32,700 bases of DNA from Gammaproteobacteria bacterium (GCA_026196045.1 JAPHRJ010000100.1:1-32700); one strand, 5' to 3'; counted from the stretch's first letter, positions 1-8,952 are shown. Made by a program: numbers and translations. The notes: generated from the letters alone by a model not told the origin.

Positions 1-2
1 AA

Positions 3-1181
3 GGATTATCTAAACTGGGCCATCATGGCCCGATGACATCGATGGGTGTGCCACGTCATGAACTGCCTCACTGGGATGAGCTGCAGATAATGGTGGCGCA
101 GATGGCAACTAAACCACTGATGGAAGATATAAGCGTTGCTTCAGAACTTATTATTGGGCCAGAAGCTAACAAACCTCTAAAATTGAACATCCCTCTGTTT
201 GTTTCTGATATGAGTTTTGGTGCGCTATCTGAAGAAGCCAAAATAGCACTGGCTAAAGGTGCGGAACTTGCCGGCACCGGTATCTGTTCTGGCGAAGGCG
301 GCATGCTGCCTGAAGAACAGCAGGCGAACTCGCGCTATTTCTATGAGTATGCCAGTGCGGGCTTTGGCTATAAAGAAGAACTACTGGAAAAGGTACAGGC
401 CTTTCATTTCAAAGGTGGTCAGGGCGCAAAAACGGGTACTGGCGGCCATCTGCCCGGTGCGAAAAATACCGGCAAGATATCTCAGGTCAGAGGCATAGCC
501 GAAGGCCAGTCGGCAATATCACCGCCTACCTTTAAAGATCTTTCATCGGCATCGGATTTTAAACGCTTTGCTGATCGGGTCAGAGAAATCACCGGCGGTA
601 TCCCTGTTGGCTTCAAGCTCAGTGCTAACCATATCGAGCAGGACATTCAATTTGCACTGGACGCCAGTGCCGATTACATCATCCTGGATGGTCGCGGTGG
701 TGGCACAGGTGCTGCACCCGAAATGTTCAGGAATCATATTAGTGTACCGACCATTCCGGCACTCGCACGTGCTCGTCGTTATCTTGATGATCAGGGCGCA
801 GGTGGTCGTGTCACGCTTATTATTACCGGTGGCTTGCGGCTGCCGACTGATTTCGTAAAAGCACTGGCGCTGGGAGCAGATGGTATTGCTATTTCTAATA
901 GCGCGATGCAGGCGATCGGGTGTGTTGCCGCCAGGATATGCAACACGAATAATTGCCCTGCCGGGATTGCTACACAGAAAAAAGATTTACGCCAGAAACT
1001 GAATATAGAAAAATCAGCCGCTCAGCTACATAACTTTTTTAACGCTTCTGTCGAGTTAATGCAGGTCATGGCTCGTGCCTGCGGTCATGATGATTTAAAT
1101 AAATTCAATAAAAATGATCTTGCAACCTGGCATCGTGAAATGGCTTTATTAACTGGAATTGAATATTCGGGTTTTAACTAA
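3..1181 (+). CDS. FMN-binding glutamate synthase-like protein, 5'-truncated by window edge
   Basis: The reading frame is open from the first bases of the window, and the residues before the first ATG (position 33) continue the protein naturally (GLSKLGHHGP, then MTSMGVPRHE). The gene therefore begins upstream and 33 is not the real start. The visible 392 residues form the FMN/TIM-barrel domain of the glutamate synthase large subunit. They include the phosphate/FMN-binding GGGTGAAP segment (about 690-720) and a C-x5-C-x4-C cysteine pattern (codons at 921, 939 and 954), the spacing of the 3Fe-4S ligands of glutamate synthases. The family transfers an amide-derived or free amino group to 2-oxoglutarate, but stand-alone members of this size are mostly uncharacterised, so the substrate is open. 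No glutaminase domain or small subunit is visible here. The family is secure; the function is not. Confidence 0.85.
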   Translation, partial: GLSKLGHHGPMTSMGVPRHELPHWDELQIMVAQMATKPLMEDISVASELIIGPEANKPLKLNIPLFVSDMSFGALSEEAKIALAKGAELAGTGICSGEGGMLPEEQQANSRYFYEYASAGFGYKEELLEKVQAFHFKGGQGAKTGTGGHLPGAKNTGKISQVRGIAEGQSAISPPTFKDLSSASDFKRFADRVREITGGIPVGFKLSANHIEQDIQFALDASADYIILDGRGGGTGAAPEMFRNHISVPTIPALARARRYLDDQGAGGRVTLIITGGLRLPTDFVKALALGADGIAISNSAMQAIGCVAARICNTNNCPAGIATQKKDLRQKLNIEKSAAQLHNFFNASVELMQVMARACGHDDLNKFNKNDLATWHREMALLTGIEYSGFN

Positions 1182-1429
1182 AAAATCTAGTAATAATAAT
1201 GTGCGGATGAATCAGAGATCTGCTTCCTGGCCGGTAAGCGACCGTTGTAGTGGATAACCGAAAATGTAGATGAATGCTCCGAAATCGAAAACGTTATGCG
1301 GATGGGAGCTCAGGCTATTCAATCGTATGTAGTTGACAAAAATAGTAATGCAACGCTGGAATTGGTTTCGGCTACTATATATGCAGAAAAGCACCTTTAA
1401 CAAAAGCAGACTATATATTAATTTCAAAC
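1182..1429. other. Convergent intergenic gap with a possible short coding remnant
   Basis: This 248-base stretch separates the converging glutamate synthase-like gene and lpxH. I see no good hairpin terminator. Read in the plus-strand frame that opens after the stop at 1248, bases 1251-1391 give 46 residues with protein-like composition (starting WITENVDECS and ending IYAEKHL). They have no convincing ribosome binding site and no start near the beginning. It may be the tail of a decayed gene or chance. Confidence 0.25.
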
Positions 1430-2152
1430 TTATTTAGGAATTCCTTTTAACTGACAGTCACCATTATTACATTCCAGCACACTTCCTTGTTCATACCAAT
1501 CTCCAAGGACAATGCGTTTGGTTGCCTGGTTATTGATAGTCAGTTCATGGATGTTAGGTCGGTGAGTGTGGCCATGGATTAACTGACTGACATTGTGCTG
1601 CGTAAAGACTCTTTCAACTTCCTGTTGATTTACATCCATAATGGCTTCCGCTTTGTTACCCGTTTCCTGTTTACTGACTTCTCGTAATTGTTTGGCCAGG
1701 GCGAGCCTCTCTTCAGGCGTTTTAGCCAGCATCTGTGCTTGCCAGTCCGGGTTACGCACCATGCTACGAAACTTCATGTACTCAACATCATCAGTACACA
1801 AAGTATCTCCGTGCATAATTAAGGTAGGTGTGCCTTCGAGATCGATAACGCAGGGATCATCTAACAGGATACTGCCGGTCAGCTCCGCCAGTTTTTCTCC
1901 CATTAAAAAATCACGATTGCCGTGCATGAGATAGAGAGCAACGCCACTGTCGGATAAGGCTTTCATTGCAGCAATGGCTTTCTGATATTCTGGCAGGATC
2001 ATGTCGTCGCCTAACCAGGCTTCAAACAGGTCTCCAAGAATATAAAGTGCTTTAGCATTGCGTGCACGACCACCGAGAAAATCAATAAACAGTTCAGTGA
2101 TATTCGGGCGGTCGCCAGCGAGATGAAGATCAGAAATAAAAAGTGTGGTCAC
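1430..2152 (-). CDS. lpxH: UDP-2,3-diacylglucosamine diphosphatase LpxH
   Basis: LpxH hydrolyses UDP-2,3-diacylglucosamine to lipid X and UMP, the fourth step of lipid A synthesis, at the inner face of the cytoplasmic membrane. The 240-residue protein has the full calcineurin-like metallophosphoesterase signature: D8-x-H10 (ISDLHLAGD), GDLFEAWLGDD with D41, GNRDF with N79, HGD at 114-116 and HGHTHRP at 193-199. The length matches the enterobacterial enzyme. It starts with GTG at 2152, six bases after the ppiB stop, so it is probably the last gene of a ppiA-ppiB-lpxH unit; the ribosome binding site is weak, which suggests translational coupling. It also shows that the organism makes lipid A. 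Confidence 0.95.
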   Translation of the reverse strand: MTTLFISDLHLAGDRPNITELFIDFLGGRARNAKALYILGDLFEAWLGDDMILPEYQKAIAAMKALSDSGVALYLMHGNRDFLMGEKLAELTGSILLDDPCVIDLEGTPTLIMHGDTLCTDDVEYMKFRSMVRNPDWQAQMLAKTPEERLALAKQLREVSKQETGNKAEAIMDVNQQEVERVFTQHNVSQLIHGHTHRPNIHELTINNQATKRIVLGDWYEQGSVLECNNGDCQLKGIPK

Positions 2153-2158
2153 GATGTA

Positions 2159-2653
2159 CTATTCGAGGATCTCTACACTTTCAATAATAACGTCTTCAGT
2201 TGGTACATCCTGATGGAATCCTGAGGAACCCGTTGGTACGCCTTTAATTTTCTCGACAACATCCATACCATCGGTAACTTTACCAAATACACAGTAGCCC
2301 CAGCCATCAGCAGTTGGTGCTTTGTGATCAAGGAAGTTATTATCTTTTACATTGATAAAGAACTGGGCCGTTGCTGAATCAGGATCAGGTGTACGGGCCA
2401 TGGCAATGGTGCCACATTCATTACTAAGTCCATTGTCGGCTTCATTTTTAACTGGAGCACGAGTTTCTTTTTCGATCATGCCTGGTTGCATGCCGCCACC
2501 CTGGATCATGAAGTTGCTGATCACACGATGAAAGATAGTGCCGTCATAAAAACCATCTTTGGCATAAGCCATAAAGTTTTCAACAGTCTGAGGGGCTTTG
2601 GCCGCATCAAGTTCTAATGTGATGGTGCCTTTATTGGTATTGAGTTTAATCAT
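2159..2653 (-). CDS. ppiB: Cytoplasmic cyclophilin-type peptidyl-prolyl isomerase PpiB
   Basis: This 164-residue protein is a single cyclophilin domain with no signal peptide, so it is the cytoplasmic proline cis/trans isomerase that assists folding. Visible signatures are [14 protein letters not shown], which holds the catalytic arginine and the substrate-pocket Phe/Met/Gln, then [18 protein letters not shown] and the C-terminal [11 protein letters not shown] clear AAGGAAAA ribosome binding site lies just upstream of the ATG at 2653. It lies 42 bases downstream of ppiA and six bases upstream of lpxH, all on the same strand. The protein is close to the neighbouring ppiA product, which suggests paralogues kept in tandem, one per compartment. 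Confidence 0.94.
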   Translation of the reverse strand: MIKLNTNKGTITLELDAAKAPQTVENFMAYAKDGFYDGTIFHRVISNFMIQGGGMQPGMIEKETRAPVKNEADNGLSNECGTIAMARTPDPDSATAQFFINVKDNNFLDHKAPTADGWGYCVFGKVTDGMDVVEKIKGVPTGSSGFHQDVPTEDVIIESVEILE

Positions 2654-2695
2654 AATGTTTTCCTTACTACTAAATATAAGCTATTAAAATATTGG

Positions 2696-3346
2696 CTACT
2701 GTATGGCTGGTGCAATTGGTTTAGCGGGTGCGTCTGTTGATGTTCCCATTGCATTTATGAGCGTCATGCTTTTAATGATGACGGGGGGTTCTGGAACATC
2801 GCTGGGAAAGGGCCCACCAGCACCGGTTTGGACCTGGCGAATTTTTTTGACCGTATCCATACCTTCAATGACTTTACCGAATACAGCATAACCCCAACCA
2901 CGTGCTGACTTACGCGTATGGTCGAGGAAAGAATTGTCTTTTACATTAATAAAGAACTGAGCGGTTGCAGAATGCGGGTCTTGTGTCCGTGCCATGGCGA
3001 TGGTGCCATTGAGGTTTTTCAGACCGTTATCGGCTTCATTTGCAACGGGTGCATTGGTGCGTTTACGTTGAAAATCCTGGGTGAATCCACCACCTTGAAT
3101 CATGAAATTGTTAATGACGCGGTGAAAAATAGTCTCGTTATAAAAACCACTTTCAACATAGCCAAGGAAATTGGCAACGGATTTTGGGGCTTTCACAGGA
3201 TCCAGTTCGAGAATAATAGTTCCCAGACTGGTTTCCATTTTAACTTTTGGATTGGCCTTACTGGCGTCAGTGGCAAATACGGGGTTGAGCAGGCTCAGGC
3301 ACAAGGCCAATGTAGAGGCCAGAGTGGTGGTGATTCGTAGAAACAT
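2696..3346 (-). CDS. ppiA: Periplasmic cyclophilin-type peptidyl-prolyl isomerase PpiA
   Basis: This is a 216-residue cyclophilin with an N-terminal signal peptide: charged start MFLR, a hydrophobic core rich in Leu/Ala, and a probable signal peptidase I cut after PVFA at about residue 25. It therefore acts in the periplasm. The domain has [14 protein letters not shown] and [18 protein letters not shown]. After the cyclophilin fold there is a short Pro/Ala-rich tail (about 20 residues, ending KPIAPAIQ) that the cytoplasmic paralogue lacks. The ATG at 3346 is preceded by an AGGAAAT ribosome binding site. It is divergent from cysS across a 187-base gap and upstream of ppiB and lpxH on the same strand. 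Confidence 0.92.
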   Translation of the reverse strand: MFLRITTTLASTLALCLSLLNPVFATDASKANPKVKMETSLGTIILELDPVKAPKSVANFLGYVESGFYNETIFHRVINNFMIQGGGFTQDFQRKRTNAPVANEADNGLKNLNGTIAMARTQDPHSATAQFFINVKDNSFLDHTRKSARGWGYAVFGKVIEGMDTVKKIRQVQTGAGGPFPSDVPEPPVIIKSMTLINAMGTSTDAPAKPIAPAIQ

Positions 3347-3533
3347 GTTTAATTTCCTATGGCTGGTAAAGTGCGCACATCATATCGATTTTCATGAGAA
3401 CGAGAAAGGGGGAAACAGGTTTTGAGCCTGCCGCCGCTTTCCGTTAATCTACGCTGTTTATGGCGCAGGCAATAAGTGCGCAAATTTTATACAATCCTAT
3501 CCGAGTATCTGCAGGAACCGAAGCTGAATAACC
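3347..3533. promoter_or_regulatory. Divergent ppiA / cysS promoter region
   Basis: This 187-base gap lies between two divergent starts. Toward cysS a TATACAAT-like -10 candidate lies at about 3488-3495, without a good -35. Toward ppiA a TATGAT-like -10 can be read on the minus strand around 3380-3386, also with a weak -35. The nonamer AAGTGCGCA occurs twice, at 3369-3377 and 3474-3482, once near each promoter side. It could be an operator pair or chance. Confidence 0.35.
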
Positions 3534-4925
3534 ATGCTGAAAATACATAATAATCTAACCAGGCAAAAAGAAGCCTTTAATCCGATCGATGAGAAGAATG
3601 TACGTATGTATGTTTGCGGGATGACTGTTTACGACATGTGCCACATTGGCCATGCTCGAGTACTCGTGGTGTTTGATGTGATTTATCGCTACCTGTGTCA
3701 AATCTACGGCAAGGATCATGTGAACTATATTCGCAATATCACGGATATTGACGACAAGATCATCGCTCGGGCCAATGAAAATAAGGAAGATTTCAACGAC
3801 CTGACTGGTCGCTTCATTGATGAAATGCATCAGGATACGGCGGCATTAAATGTGCTGGAACCCAACCAGGAACCGCGTGCGACCTTACATATGGATCAGA
3901 TCATCGACATGATCAAAACCCTGATTGATAAAGGTTTTGCCTATGCCGCGGATAATGGTGATGTCTATTACGATGTCAGCAAGTTTGAAGGCTACGGCAA
4001 ACTCTCAGGTAAGAACATTGAAGATCTTCGCTCTGGTGAACGTATCGCGGTTGATGAAGCCAAAGATGATCCACTGGATTTTGTATTATGGAAATCGGCC
4101 AAGCCGGAAGAACCCAGCTGGGATTCGCCCTGGGGTAAAGGTCGTCCCGGCTGGCATATAGAATGTTCGGCTATGTCGACCCACTGCCTGGGACATAATT
4201 TTGATATTCATGGTGGTGGAATGGATTTACAGTTCCCACATCATGAGAATGAAATTGCCCAGTCAGAAGCCGCTACCGGTGAACAGTTTGCCAATGTCTG
4301 GATGCACAATGGTTTCGTGCGTGTGGATGAAGAAAAGATGTCGAAGTCTTTGGGCAACTTTTTTACTATTCGTGAAGTACTCAAAAAATATAAACCAGAA
4401 GTCCTGCGTTATTTTATTCTTACCAGTCACTATCGCAGCCCACTGAACTATTCAGATGTGCATCTGGAAAATGCCAAAGCCGCATTAAATACCTTATATA
4501 CCGCGTTACGTGGCCTGGAACTGACAGATACTGTAGATAATAATGATGAACATGTTGAGCGTTTCCATCAGGCGATGGATGATGACTTCAATACGTCTGA
4601 AGCACTGGCCGTGTTGTTTGAACTGGCTCGTGAGATTAATAAACTACGTCAGACTGATGAGCAGGCCGCGATTGCCAGGGCAACTTTGTTGCATCAACTG
4701 GGTGGTTTGTTAGGAATTCTACAAAGTGATGCTGATGAATACCTGCAGGGAGGAACTCAGCAAGAAGGGATTTCAAATGAAGAAATTGATTCTTTAATTG
4801 AACAGCGACTTCAGGCGCGAGTTAATAAAGACTGGGCTGAGTCAGATCGTATTCGTGATTTACTAAAAGATGAAGGTGTGATTTTAGAAGACGGGGCTGG
4901 TGGAACCACCTGGCGTCGTAGTTAA
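3534..4925 (+). CDS. cysS: Cysteinyl-tRNA synthetase
   Basis: CysS is the class I aminoacyl-tRNA synthetase that charges tRNA-Cys in the cytoplasm. The 463 residues align end to end with the E. coli enzyme from MLKI to the terminal TTWRR, which fixes the ATG at 3534. Visible signatures are the HIGH motif at 37-40, KMSKS at 268-272, and the zinc ligands that match C28, C209, H234 and E238 of E. coli (here C28, C211, H236 and E240). The anticodon-stem region and the GxxLEDG-type C-terminus are intact. It is transcribed alone, divergent from ppiA and convergent with folD. Confidence 0.97.
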   Translation: MLKIHNNLTRQKEAFNPIDEKNVRMYVCGMTVYDMCHIGHARVLVVFDVIYRYLCQIYGKDHVNYIRNITDIDDKIIARANENKEDFNDLTGRFIDEMHQDTAALNVLEPNQEPRATLHMDQIIDMIKTLIDKGFAYAADNGDVYYDVSKFEGYGKLSGKNIEDLRSGERIAVDEAKDDPLDFVLWKSAKPEEPSWDSPWGKGRPGWHIECSAMSTHCLGHNFDIHGGGMDLQFPHHENEIAQSEAATGEQFANVWMHNGFVRVDEEKMSKSLGNFFTIREVLKKYKPEVLRYFILTSHYRSPLNYSDVHLENAKAALNTLYTALRGLELTDTVDNNDEHVERFHQAMDDDFNTSEALAVLFELAREINKLRQTDEQAAIARATLLHQLGGLLGILQSDADEYLQGGTQQEGISNEEIDSLIEQRLQARVNKDWAESDRIRDLLKDEGVILEDGAGGTTWRRS

Positions 4926-4937
4926 GTACAACATGGT

Positions 4938-4971
4938 ATGAGTAGTGCCGGTTCTAAACCGTGCCACTCAT
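4938..4971. terminator. Possible bidirectional terminator between cysS and folD
   Basis: An imperfect inverted repeat lies between the converging cysS and folD genes. The outer arms are ATGAGT (4938-4943) and ACTCAT (4966-4971), and the inner arms GGTT (4950-4953) and AACC (4957-4960), around a 3-base loop. The middle of the stem is largely unpaired and the T-run after it is poor, so it is at best a weak terminator. Confidence 0.4.
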
Positions 4972-4981
4972 ATTTATAAAC

Positions 4982-5848
4982 TTATTTGTGCAGTAATTCT
5001 GCGGCTGTTAGCGTGTTGTGCAACAACATGGCCACGGTCATTGGGCCTACACCACCAGGAACCGGCGTAATCCAGCCAGCACGTTCCTGTGCAGTATCAA
5101 ATTCAACATCTCCCACCAGTTTGCCTTCGTCAGAACGGTTAATACCGACATCTATCACGATCGCACCGGGTTTGATCCAGTCGGATTTCACAATCCCTGG
5201 TTTACCCACCGCGACAATGAGAATTTCTGCTTTGCGGACATGGGAAGCGAGATCGCGAGTGAAACGGTGACAGGTGGTAACAGTGCAACCAGCAAGTAAT
5301 AGTTCCAGTCCCATAGGACGACCTACAATATTGGAAGCACCAACAATGACCACATCTTTACCTTTAATGGGAATGTCTGTGTTTTCGAGTAACTTCGTTA
5401 CACCATAGGGCGTGCAGGGGCGCAGAGCAGGGATACGTAGCGCTAGTCGACCAATGTTATAGGGATGAAAACCATCAACGTCTTTATCAGGATGAATACG
5501 TTCAATAATGGTTTCTGAATCAATATGATCAGGCACGGGTAATTGCACCAGAATACCGTCAACAGACTCATCATCATTGAGTTGGTCGATTAAACTCAGC
5601 AATGCTTCCTGTGAAGTGGAGGCGGGTAAATCATGAGCAATCGAGAGAATACCGGTATCTTCACAGGCTTTGCGCTTATTGCGTACGTATACCTCGGAAG
5701 CTGGATCCTGACCTACTAATATGACGGCGAGTCCTGGGGCACGTTGACCTTTGCTCTTTCGCGCATCAACGCCTTCTTTTACTTCCTGGCGGACTTTTGC
5801 GGAAATTGCTTTCCCATCAATAATGTTGGCTGTCATATTTTGTGTCAT
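4982..5848 (-). CDS. folD: Bifunctional methylenetetrahydrofolate dehydrogenase/cyclohydrolase FolD
   Basis: FolD oxidises 5,10-methylene-THF to methenyl-THF with NADP+ and hydrolyses it to 10-formyl-THF, feeding purine and formyl-Met synthesis. The 288 residues hold the family signatures: [10 protein letters not shown] with the catalytic lysine K58, [24 protein letters not shown], the NADP-binding [11 protein letters not shown] and the C-terminal [10 protein letters not shown]. The start is either the ATG at 5848 or the fourth-codon-later ATG (MTANIID); the first is better placed for the weak GGTAAT ribosome binding site. It is convergent with cysS and divergent from the tRNA cluster. Confidence 0.96.
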   Translation of the reverse strand: MTQNMTANIIDGKAISAKVRQEVKEGVDARKSKGQRAPGLAVILVGQDPASEVYVRNKRKACEDTGILSIAHDLPASTSQEALLSLIDQLNDDESVDGILVQLPVPDHIDSETIIERIHPDKDVDGFHPYNIGRLALRIPALRPCTPYGVTKLLENTDIPIKGKDVVIVGASNIVGRPMGLELLLAGCTVTTCHRFTRDLASHVRKAEILIVAVGKPGIVKSDWIKPGAIVIDVGINRSDEGKLVGDVEFDTAQERAGWITPVPGGVGPMTVAMLLHNTLTAAELLHK

Positions 5849-5872
5849 AATTACCGGCGTTCGAAAGACGCA

Positions 5873-5902
5873 AGATTACCTTGTGGCCTGGAGGAATGCC
5901 AA
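5873..5902 (-). promoter_or_regulatory. Candidate sigma-70 promoter for folD
   Basis: On the minus strand TTGGCA (5902-5897) and TAATCT (5878-5873) are separated by 18 bases. Transcription would start near 5866 and give a short leader before folD. This is motif matching only. Confidence 0.4.
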
Positions 5903-5928
5903 GGATATTTTGGGTGTATTTTCATGGA

Positions 5929-5957
5929 TTGACGAGACGCGGACTTCGGCGTATCAT
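5929..5957 (+). promoter_or_regulatory. Strong sigma-70 promoter for the tRNA cluster
   Basis: TTGACG (5929-5934) and TATCAT (5952-5957) are separated by an optimal 17 bases. The -10 is followed at once by the GC-rich CGCCGCC, the kind of discriminator typical of stringently controlled stable-RNA promoters. It lies about 55 bases before tRNA-Pro and points toward it. Confidence 0.7.
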
Positions 5958-6012
5958 CGCCGCCTTTCTGGGCTGATGTATAAGGTCCGGTAATAAGGAA
6001 GTTAGCTTTTTT

Positions 6013-6089
6013 CGGGGTATAGCGCAGCCTGGTAGCGCGCCTGCTTTGGGAGCAGGATGTCGGGAGTTCGAATCTCTCTACCCCGACCA
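6013..6089 (+). tRNA. tRNA-Pro(TGG)
   Basis: The 77-base cloverleaf is complete: acceptor arms CGGGGTA and TACCCCG, anticodon stem CCTGC/GCAGG with loop TTTGGGA, anticodon TGG at 6047-6049, T-loop TTCGAAT and encoded ACCA end. It is the first gene of the cluster. Its last bases are repeated about 190 bases downstream (6265-6280). Confidence 0.96.
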
Positions 6090-6378
6090 AATTTGTATCA
6101 GATACAGGAAAGTCTGATTTAATCGCAGGGAGTGCGAAAACAGGAATTCGAACTCCCGACGTGTAAATCAGCGAGTTCGACAACACATTGAAAATGTGTT
6201 GAACATCGGAGCACAATGAAATGTGGCGACGATGGCCCCGAAGGGGGGAGGTGGAACCGAATAGTCTCTCTACCCCGACCCAATTTTAACCGCCAGGAAA
6301 ATTCTGACGGGTTATGTTAAAAATGTGTCAATCCCAAAAGCAGGGATTTGCCACACTGGCGAGTAGGCTGATTTGTAA
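6090..6378 (+). other. Long structured spacer between tRNA-Pro and tRNA-Arg with tRNA-derived repeats
   Basis: This 289-base spacer is much longer than the others in the cluster. It holds an extended imperfect hairpin (CTGATTTA 6114-6121 with TAAATCAG 6164-6171, and inside it GGGAGT 6128-6133 with ACTCCC 6152-6157). It also holds a perfect 9-bp hairpin with a GAA loop (6181-6201), a CCCC-GAA-GGGG hairpin (6236-6246), and AATCCC/GGGATT arms near 6331-6349. Two pieces copy tRNA-Pro: 6146-6160 is the exact reverse complement of the T-arm bases 6059-6073, and 6265-6280 is an exact direct copy of the 3' end 6073-6088. I see no credible protein gene. It is likely transcribed with the tRNAs. Confidence 0.6.
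6265..6280 (+). repeat. Direct copy of the tRNA-Pro 3' end
   Basis: Sixteen bases (TCTCTCTACCCCGACC) are identical to 6073-6088 in tRNA-Pro. The match continues with one mismatch into AATTT on the right, and into CGAA with a 3-base insertion on the left. A duplicated tRNA 3' end is what integrative elements leave as an attachment site, but no integrase is present and only about 190 bases lie between the copies. Confidence 0.6.
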
Positions 6379-6455
6379 GCGCCTGTAGCTCATCTGGATA
6401 GAGCATCGGCCTTCTAAGCCGAGGGTAGCAGGTTCGAGTCCTGCCAGGCGCGCCA
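6379..6455 (+). tRNA. tRNA-Arg(TCT)
   Basis: A 77-base cloverleaf with acceptor arms GCGCCTG and CAGGCGC, anticodon loop CTTCTAA (anticodon TCT at 6413-6415), T-loop TTCGAGT and encoded GCCA end. It reads AGA codons. Confidence 0.96.
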
Positions 6456-6478
6456 AATAATATTAAAACAGGTTCACT

Positions 6479-6555
6479 GGTGGTTGTAGCTCAGTTGGTA
6501 GAGCCCTGGATTGTGATTCCAGTCGTCGTGGGTTCGAGTCCCATCAGCCACCCCA
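6479..6555 (+). tRNA. tRNA-His(GTG)
   Basis: A cloverleaf with acceptor arms GTGGTTG (6480-6486) and CAGCCAC, anticodon loop TTGTGAT (anticodon GTG at 6513-6515) and encoded CCA. The extra G at 6479 faces the C discriminator at 6552, the G-1:C73 pair that identifies tRNA-His, so the gene is taken to begin at 6479. Confidence 0.96.
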
Positions 6556-6582
6556 TTTTTTAAGGTAACGTATTACGAAAAC

Positions 6583-6658
6583 GGGCCCTTAGCTCAGTTG
6601 GTAGAGCAGGAGACTCTTAATCTCTTGGTCGAGCGTTCGAGTCGCTCAGGGCCCACCA
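6583..6658 (+). tRNA. tRNA-Lys(CTT)
   Basis: A 76-base cloverleaf with acceptor arms GGGCCCT and AGGGCCC, anticodon loop CTCTTAA (anticodon CTT at 6616-6618) and encoded ACCA. It is the CUU isoacceptor that reads AAG only. The general UUU species must be encoded elsewhere. Confidence 0.94.
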
Positions 6659-6716
6659 AAAACTTCAAATATCCAAGTCAAAAAAAACCGGGATGCAAGA
6701 GACGACCAAGTGCTTG

Positions 6717-6722
6717 TATAAT
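6717..6722 (+). promoter_or_regulatory. Possible internal -10 element before tRNA-Leu and tig
   Basis: A perfect TATAAT lies just upstream of tRNA-Leu, but no good -35 is found 16-18 bases before it (TGCAAG is the nearest). It could supply extra transcription of tRNA-Leu and tig. Confidence 0.35.
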
Positions 6723-6733
6723 CCGGATACTTA

Positions 6734-6818
<85 letters not shown>

Positions 6819-6875
6819 TATTTTATTACTCCAGTATTACAACTAATTGATTTATATAAATTTAGAGGAAAGATA

Positions 6876-8186
6876 ATGCAAGTTTCAGTTGAAGCCCCTT
6901 CTGCCTTGGAACGCCGCGTGACTGTTGCCGTGGATGAGGCACGTATTAGCGATGCCGTAGAAACCCGTCTTAAGGACATGACTAAAACAGTCAAATTGAA
7001 AGGGTTTCGTCCGGGTAAAGTCCCTTTGAATGTTGTTAAACAACAGTACGGTGGCCAGGTACGTGATGAAGTGGTCAATGAAGTTGTGCAATCTACTTTT
7101 TATGAAGCACTTGACCAGGAAAAACTGCAGCCTGCCGGTGCGCCAAGCTTTGACAGCAGCAAATCGGAACCCGGTCAGGGTCTGGAATATACCGCAGTAT
7201 TTGAGGTTTATCCTGAAATCAAGCCAGCGGCCATTGATAAGGAAACCATTGAAAAACCGGTCGTGGAAATTGCAGATGCGGATGTCGATAAGATGATTGA
7301 TCGTATTCGTCGTCAGCATGTGAGCTGGGAAGTGGCAGATCGTCCGGCTAAAGAAGGTGATCAGGTCAAAATTGATTTCAATGGCACCATTGACGGTGAA
7401 GCTTTCCAGGGTGGCGAAGGTAAGGATATGAGCATTGAGCTGGGTTCTGGACGCATGATCAAAGGCTTTGAAGATGGCATCGTTGGTGCTGCTGCTGGCA
7501 CCGATTTAACTCTGGATCTGCAGTTCCCTGACGAATACCACGCTAAAGAGCTGGCTGGAAAAGCGGTTCAGTTTGCAGTACATGTGAATACGGTGGAAGA
7601 AGCGGTTCTTCCTCCTATTGATGAAGACTTTGCGAAAAAAATGGGTGTTGAAAACGGTGATATGGCCAAACTGCGTGAAGACATCAAAGAAAATATGGAT
7701 ATGGAGCTGAACAAGCAAATCAAGACTCAGCTTAAGCAAAAAGTGATGGATGTTCTGATTGCGGCCAACAAAATCGAAGTACCGAAGTCCTTAATTGAGA
7801 ACGAGTCCGAAGCACTGCGTAATCAAATGGCACAAAATCTAAGTAGTCAGGGCCTGGCACAAAAGGATCTTGGCGCGATTGATGCAAGTATGTTTGCAGA
7901 AGAGGCCGAACGTCGTGTCGCTCTAGGTCTGATTATGACCGAAATTGTTAAAGAAAATGGCATTAAGGTCGAAGCAGATAACGTGCGTGCAATGGTTGAT
8001 GAAATTGCTCGTCCTTATGAAAAACCTGAAGAAGTCGTTAAATGGTATTACGGCGACAAACGTCGTCTGGCTGAAGTAGAGTCACTGGTCCTGGAAGAGC
8101 AAGTTGTGGCCTGGGCCGTGTCGCAAGCTAAAGTAGTAGAGAAAACAAGTACTTTTGACGAAGTTATGAACCCTGAAAAAGCATAA
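6876..8186 (+). CDS. tig: Trigger factor, ribosome-bound chaperone
   Basis: Trigger factor binds ribosomal protein L23 at the exit tunnel and shields nascent chains. The start is the ATG at 6876, with AGAGGA just before it. The frame stays open upstream into tRNA-Leu, but those codons do not belong to the protein. From there it is 436 residues, against 432 in E. coli. It has the ribosome-docking signature GFRPGKVP at residues 43-50, an FKBP-type isomerase domain at about 150-245 (KIDFNGTIDG, then GSGRMIKGFEDGIVG) and the long helical C-terminal domain. It opens the tig-clpP-clpX block, with 21 bases to clpP. Confidence 0.96.
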   Translation: MQVSVEAPSALERRVTVAVDEARISDAVETRLKDMTKTVKLKGFRPGKVPLNVVKQQYGGQVRDEVVNEVVQSTFYEALDQEKLQPAGAPSFDSSKSEPGQGLEYTAVFEVYPEIKPAAIDKETIEKPVVEIADADVDKMIDRIRRQHVSWEVADRPAKEGDQVKIDFNGTIDGEAFQGGEGKDMSIELGSGRMIKGFEDGIVGAAAGTDLTLDLQFPDEYHAKELAGKAVQFAVHVNTVEEAVLPPIDEDFAKKMGVENGDMAKLREDIKENMDMELNKQIKTQLKQKVMDVLIAANKIEVPKSLIENESEALRNQMAQNLSSQGLAQKDLGAIDASMFAEEAERRVALGLIMTEIVKENGIKVEADNVRAMVDEIARPYEKPEEVVKWYYGDKRRLAEVESLVLEEQVVAWAVSQAKVVEKTSTFDEVMNPEKA

Positions 8187-8207
8187 TAGCTTAAAGGATA
8201 GAGGATA

Positions 8208-8843
8208 GTGACCGATAAAAATAATACTGGTGGTGCATTAGATTTACATGGGCAAATGGTTCCCATGGTGGTGGAGCAGAGTGCACGTGGTGAACGTGCT
8301 TATGACATCTACTCTCGGCTACTCAAGGAACGGGTAATTTTCCTGGTTGGACAGGTTGAAGACCACATGGCTAATCTGGTTGTGGCTCAATTATTGTTCC
8401 TGGAGTCGGAAAACCCGGATAAGGATATTCACCTTTATATCAATTCACCAGGCGGTTCGGTGACAGCGGGTTTGTCCATTTACGACACCATGCAGTTCAT
8501 TAAACCGGATGTGAGTACCATGTGTATCGGTCAGGCGGCCAGTATGGGTGCAGTATTACTCGCTGGGGGAGAAAATGGGAAACGTTTTTGCCTTCCGCAC
8601 TCTCGGACCATGATCCACCAGCCATTAGGTGGTTTCCAGGGGCAGGCGACAGATATTGAGATTCATGCCAAGGAAATACTGGATGTTCGGGAACGTTTGA
8701 ACAAAATTCTGGCCAAACATACTGGACAACCCATGGATCGTATCCAACAGGATACAGATCGAGACTTTTTCCTCAGTTCACAGGAATCTGTCGATTACGG
8801 ATTGATTGATAAAGTCATGGATAACCGGATTAGTAAAGACTGA
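8208..8843 (+). CDS. clpP: ATP-dependent Clp protease proteolytic subunit
   Basis: ClpP is the serine peptidase that forms a double heptamer and degrades substrates fed by ClpX or ClpA. The catalytic triad is S112 (GQAASMGA), H137 (MIHQPLGG) and D186 (DTDRDFF). The 211 residues match the family, including a short N-terminal propeptide before [17 protein letters not shown]. The start is the GTG at 8208, with AAAGGA about nine bases upstream; no better ATG exists before the conserved region. It lies directly before clpX, its partner. Confidence 0.96.
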   Translation: MTDKNNTGGALDLHGQMVPMVVEQSARGERAYDIYSRLLKERVIFLVGQVEDHMANLVVAQLLFLESENPDKDIHLYINSPGGSVTAGLSIYDTMQFIKPDVSTMCIGQAASMGAVLLAGGENGKRFCLPHSRTMIHQPLGGFQGQATDIEIHAKEILDVRERLNKILAKHTGQPMDRIQQDTDRDFFLSSQESVDYGLIDKVMDNRISKD

Positions 8844-8952
8844 TAACAAGTAGCAACTTAAAATACGTGGTTAACTTCAAGTGTTTAGGGCTTGAATTTC
8901 GATCAAAATGGACGCAAGGTTAGGGTAAGCTAATTTTGTTTGAGGTAAAGGC

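Noticed and set aside
2918-3340. 140-codon plus-strand frame opposite ppiA
   Set aside because: It is antisense to a clear cyclophilin gene and has no recognisable motif.
5851-6216. Minus-strand reading frame of 121 codons across tRNA-Pro
   Set aside because: Its middle is the antisense translation of tRNA-Pro (VERFELPTSCSQSRRATRLRY), a well-known false protein. It has no ribosome binding site of note and crosses the tRNA promoter.
6090-6378. Integrated element or genomic island at tRNA-Pro
   Set aside because: The repeat pair is suggestive, but the enclosed DNA is about 190 bases with no integrase or cargo, so I report it as a repeat only.
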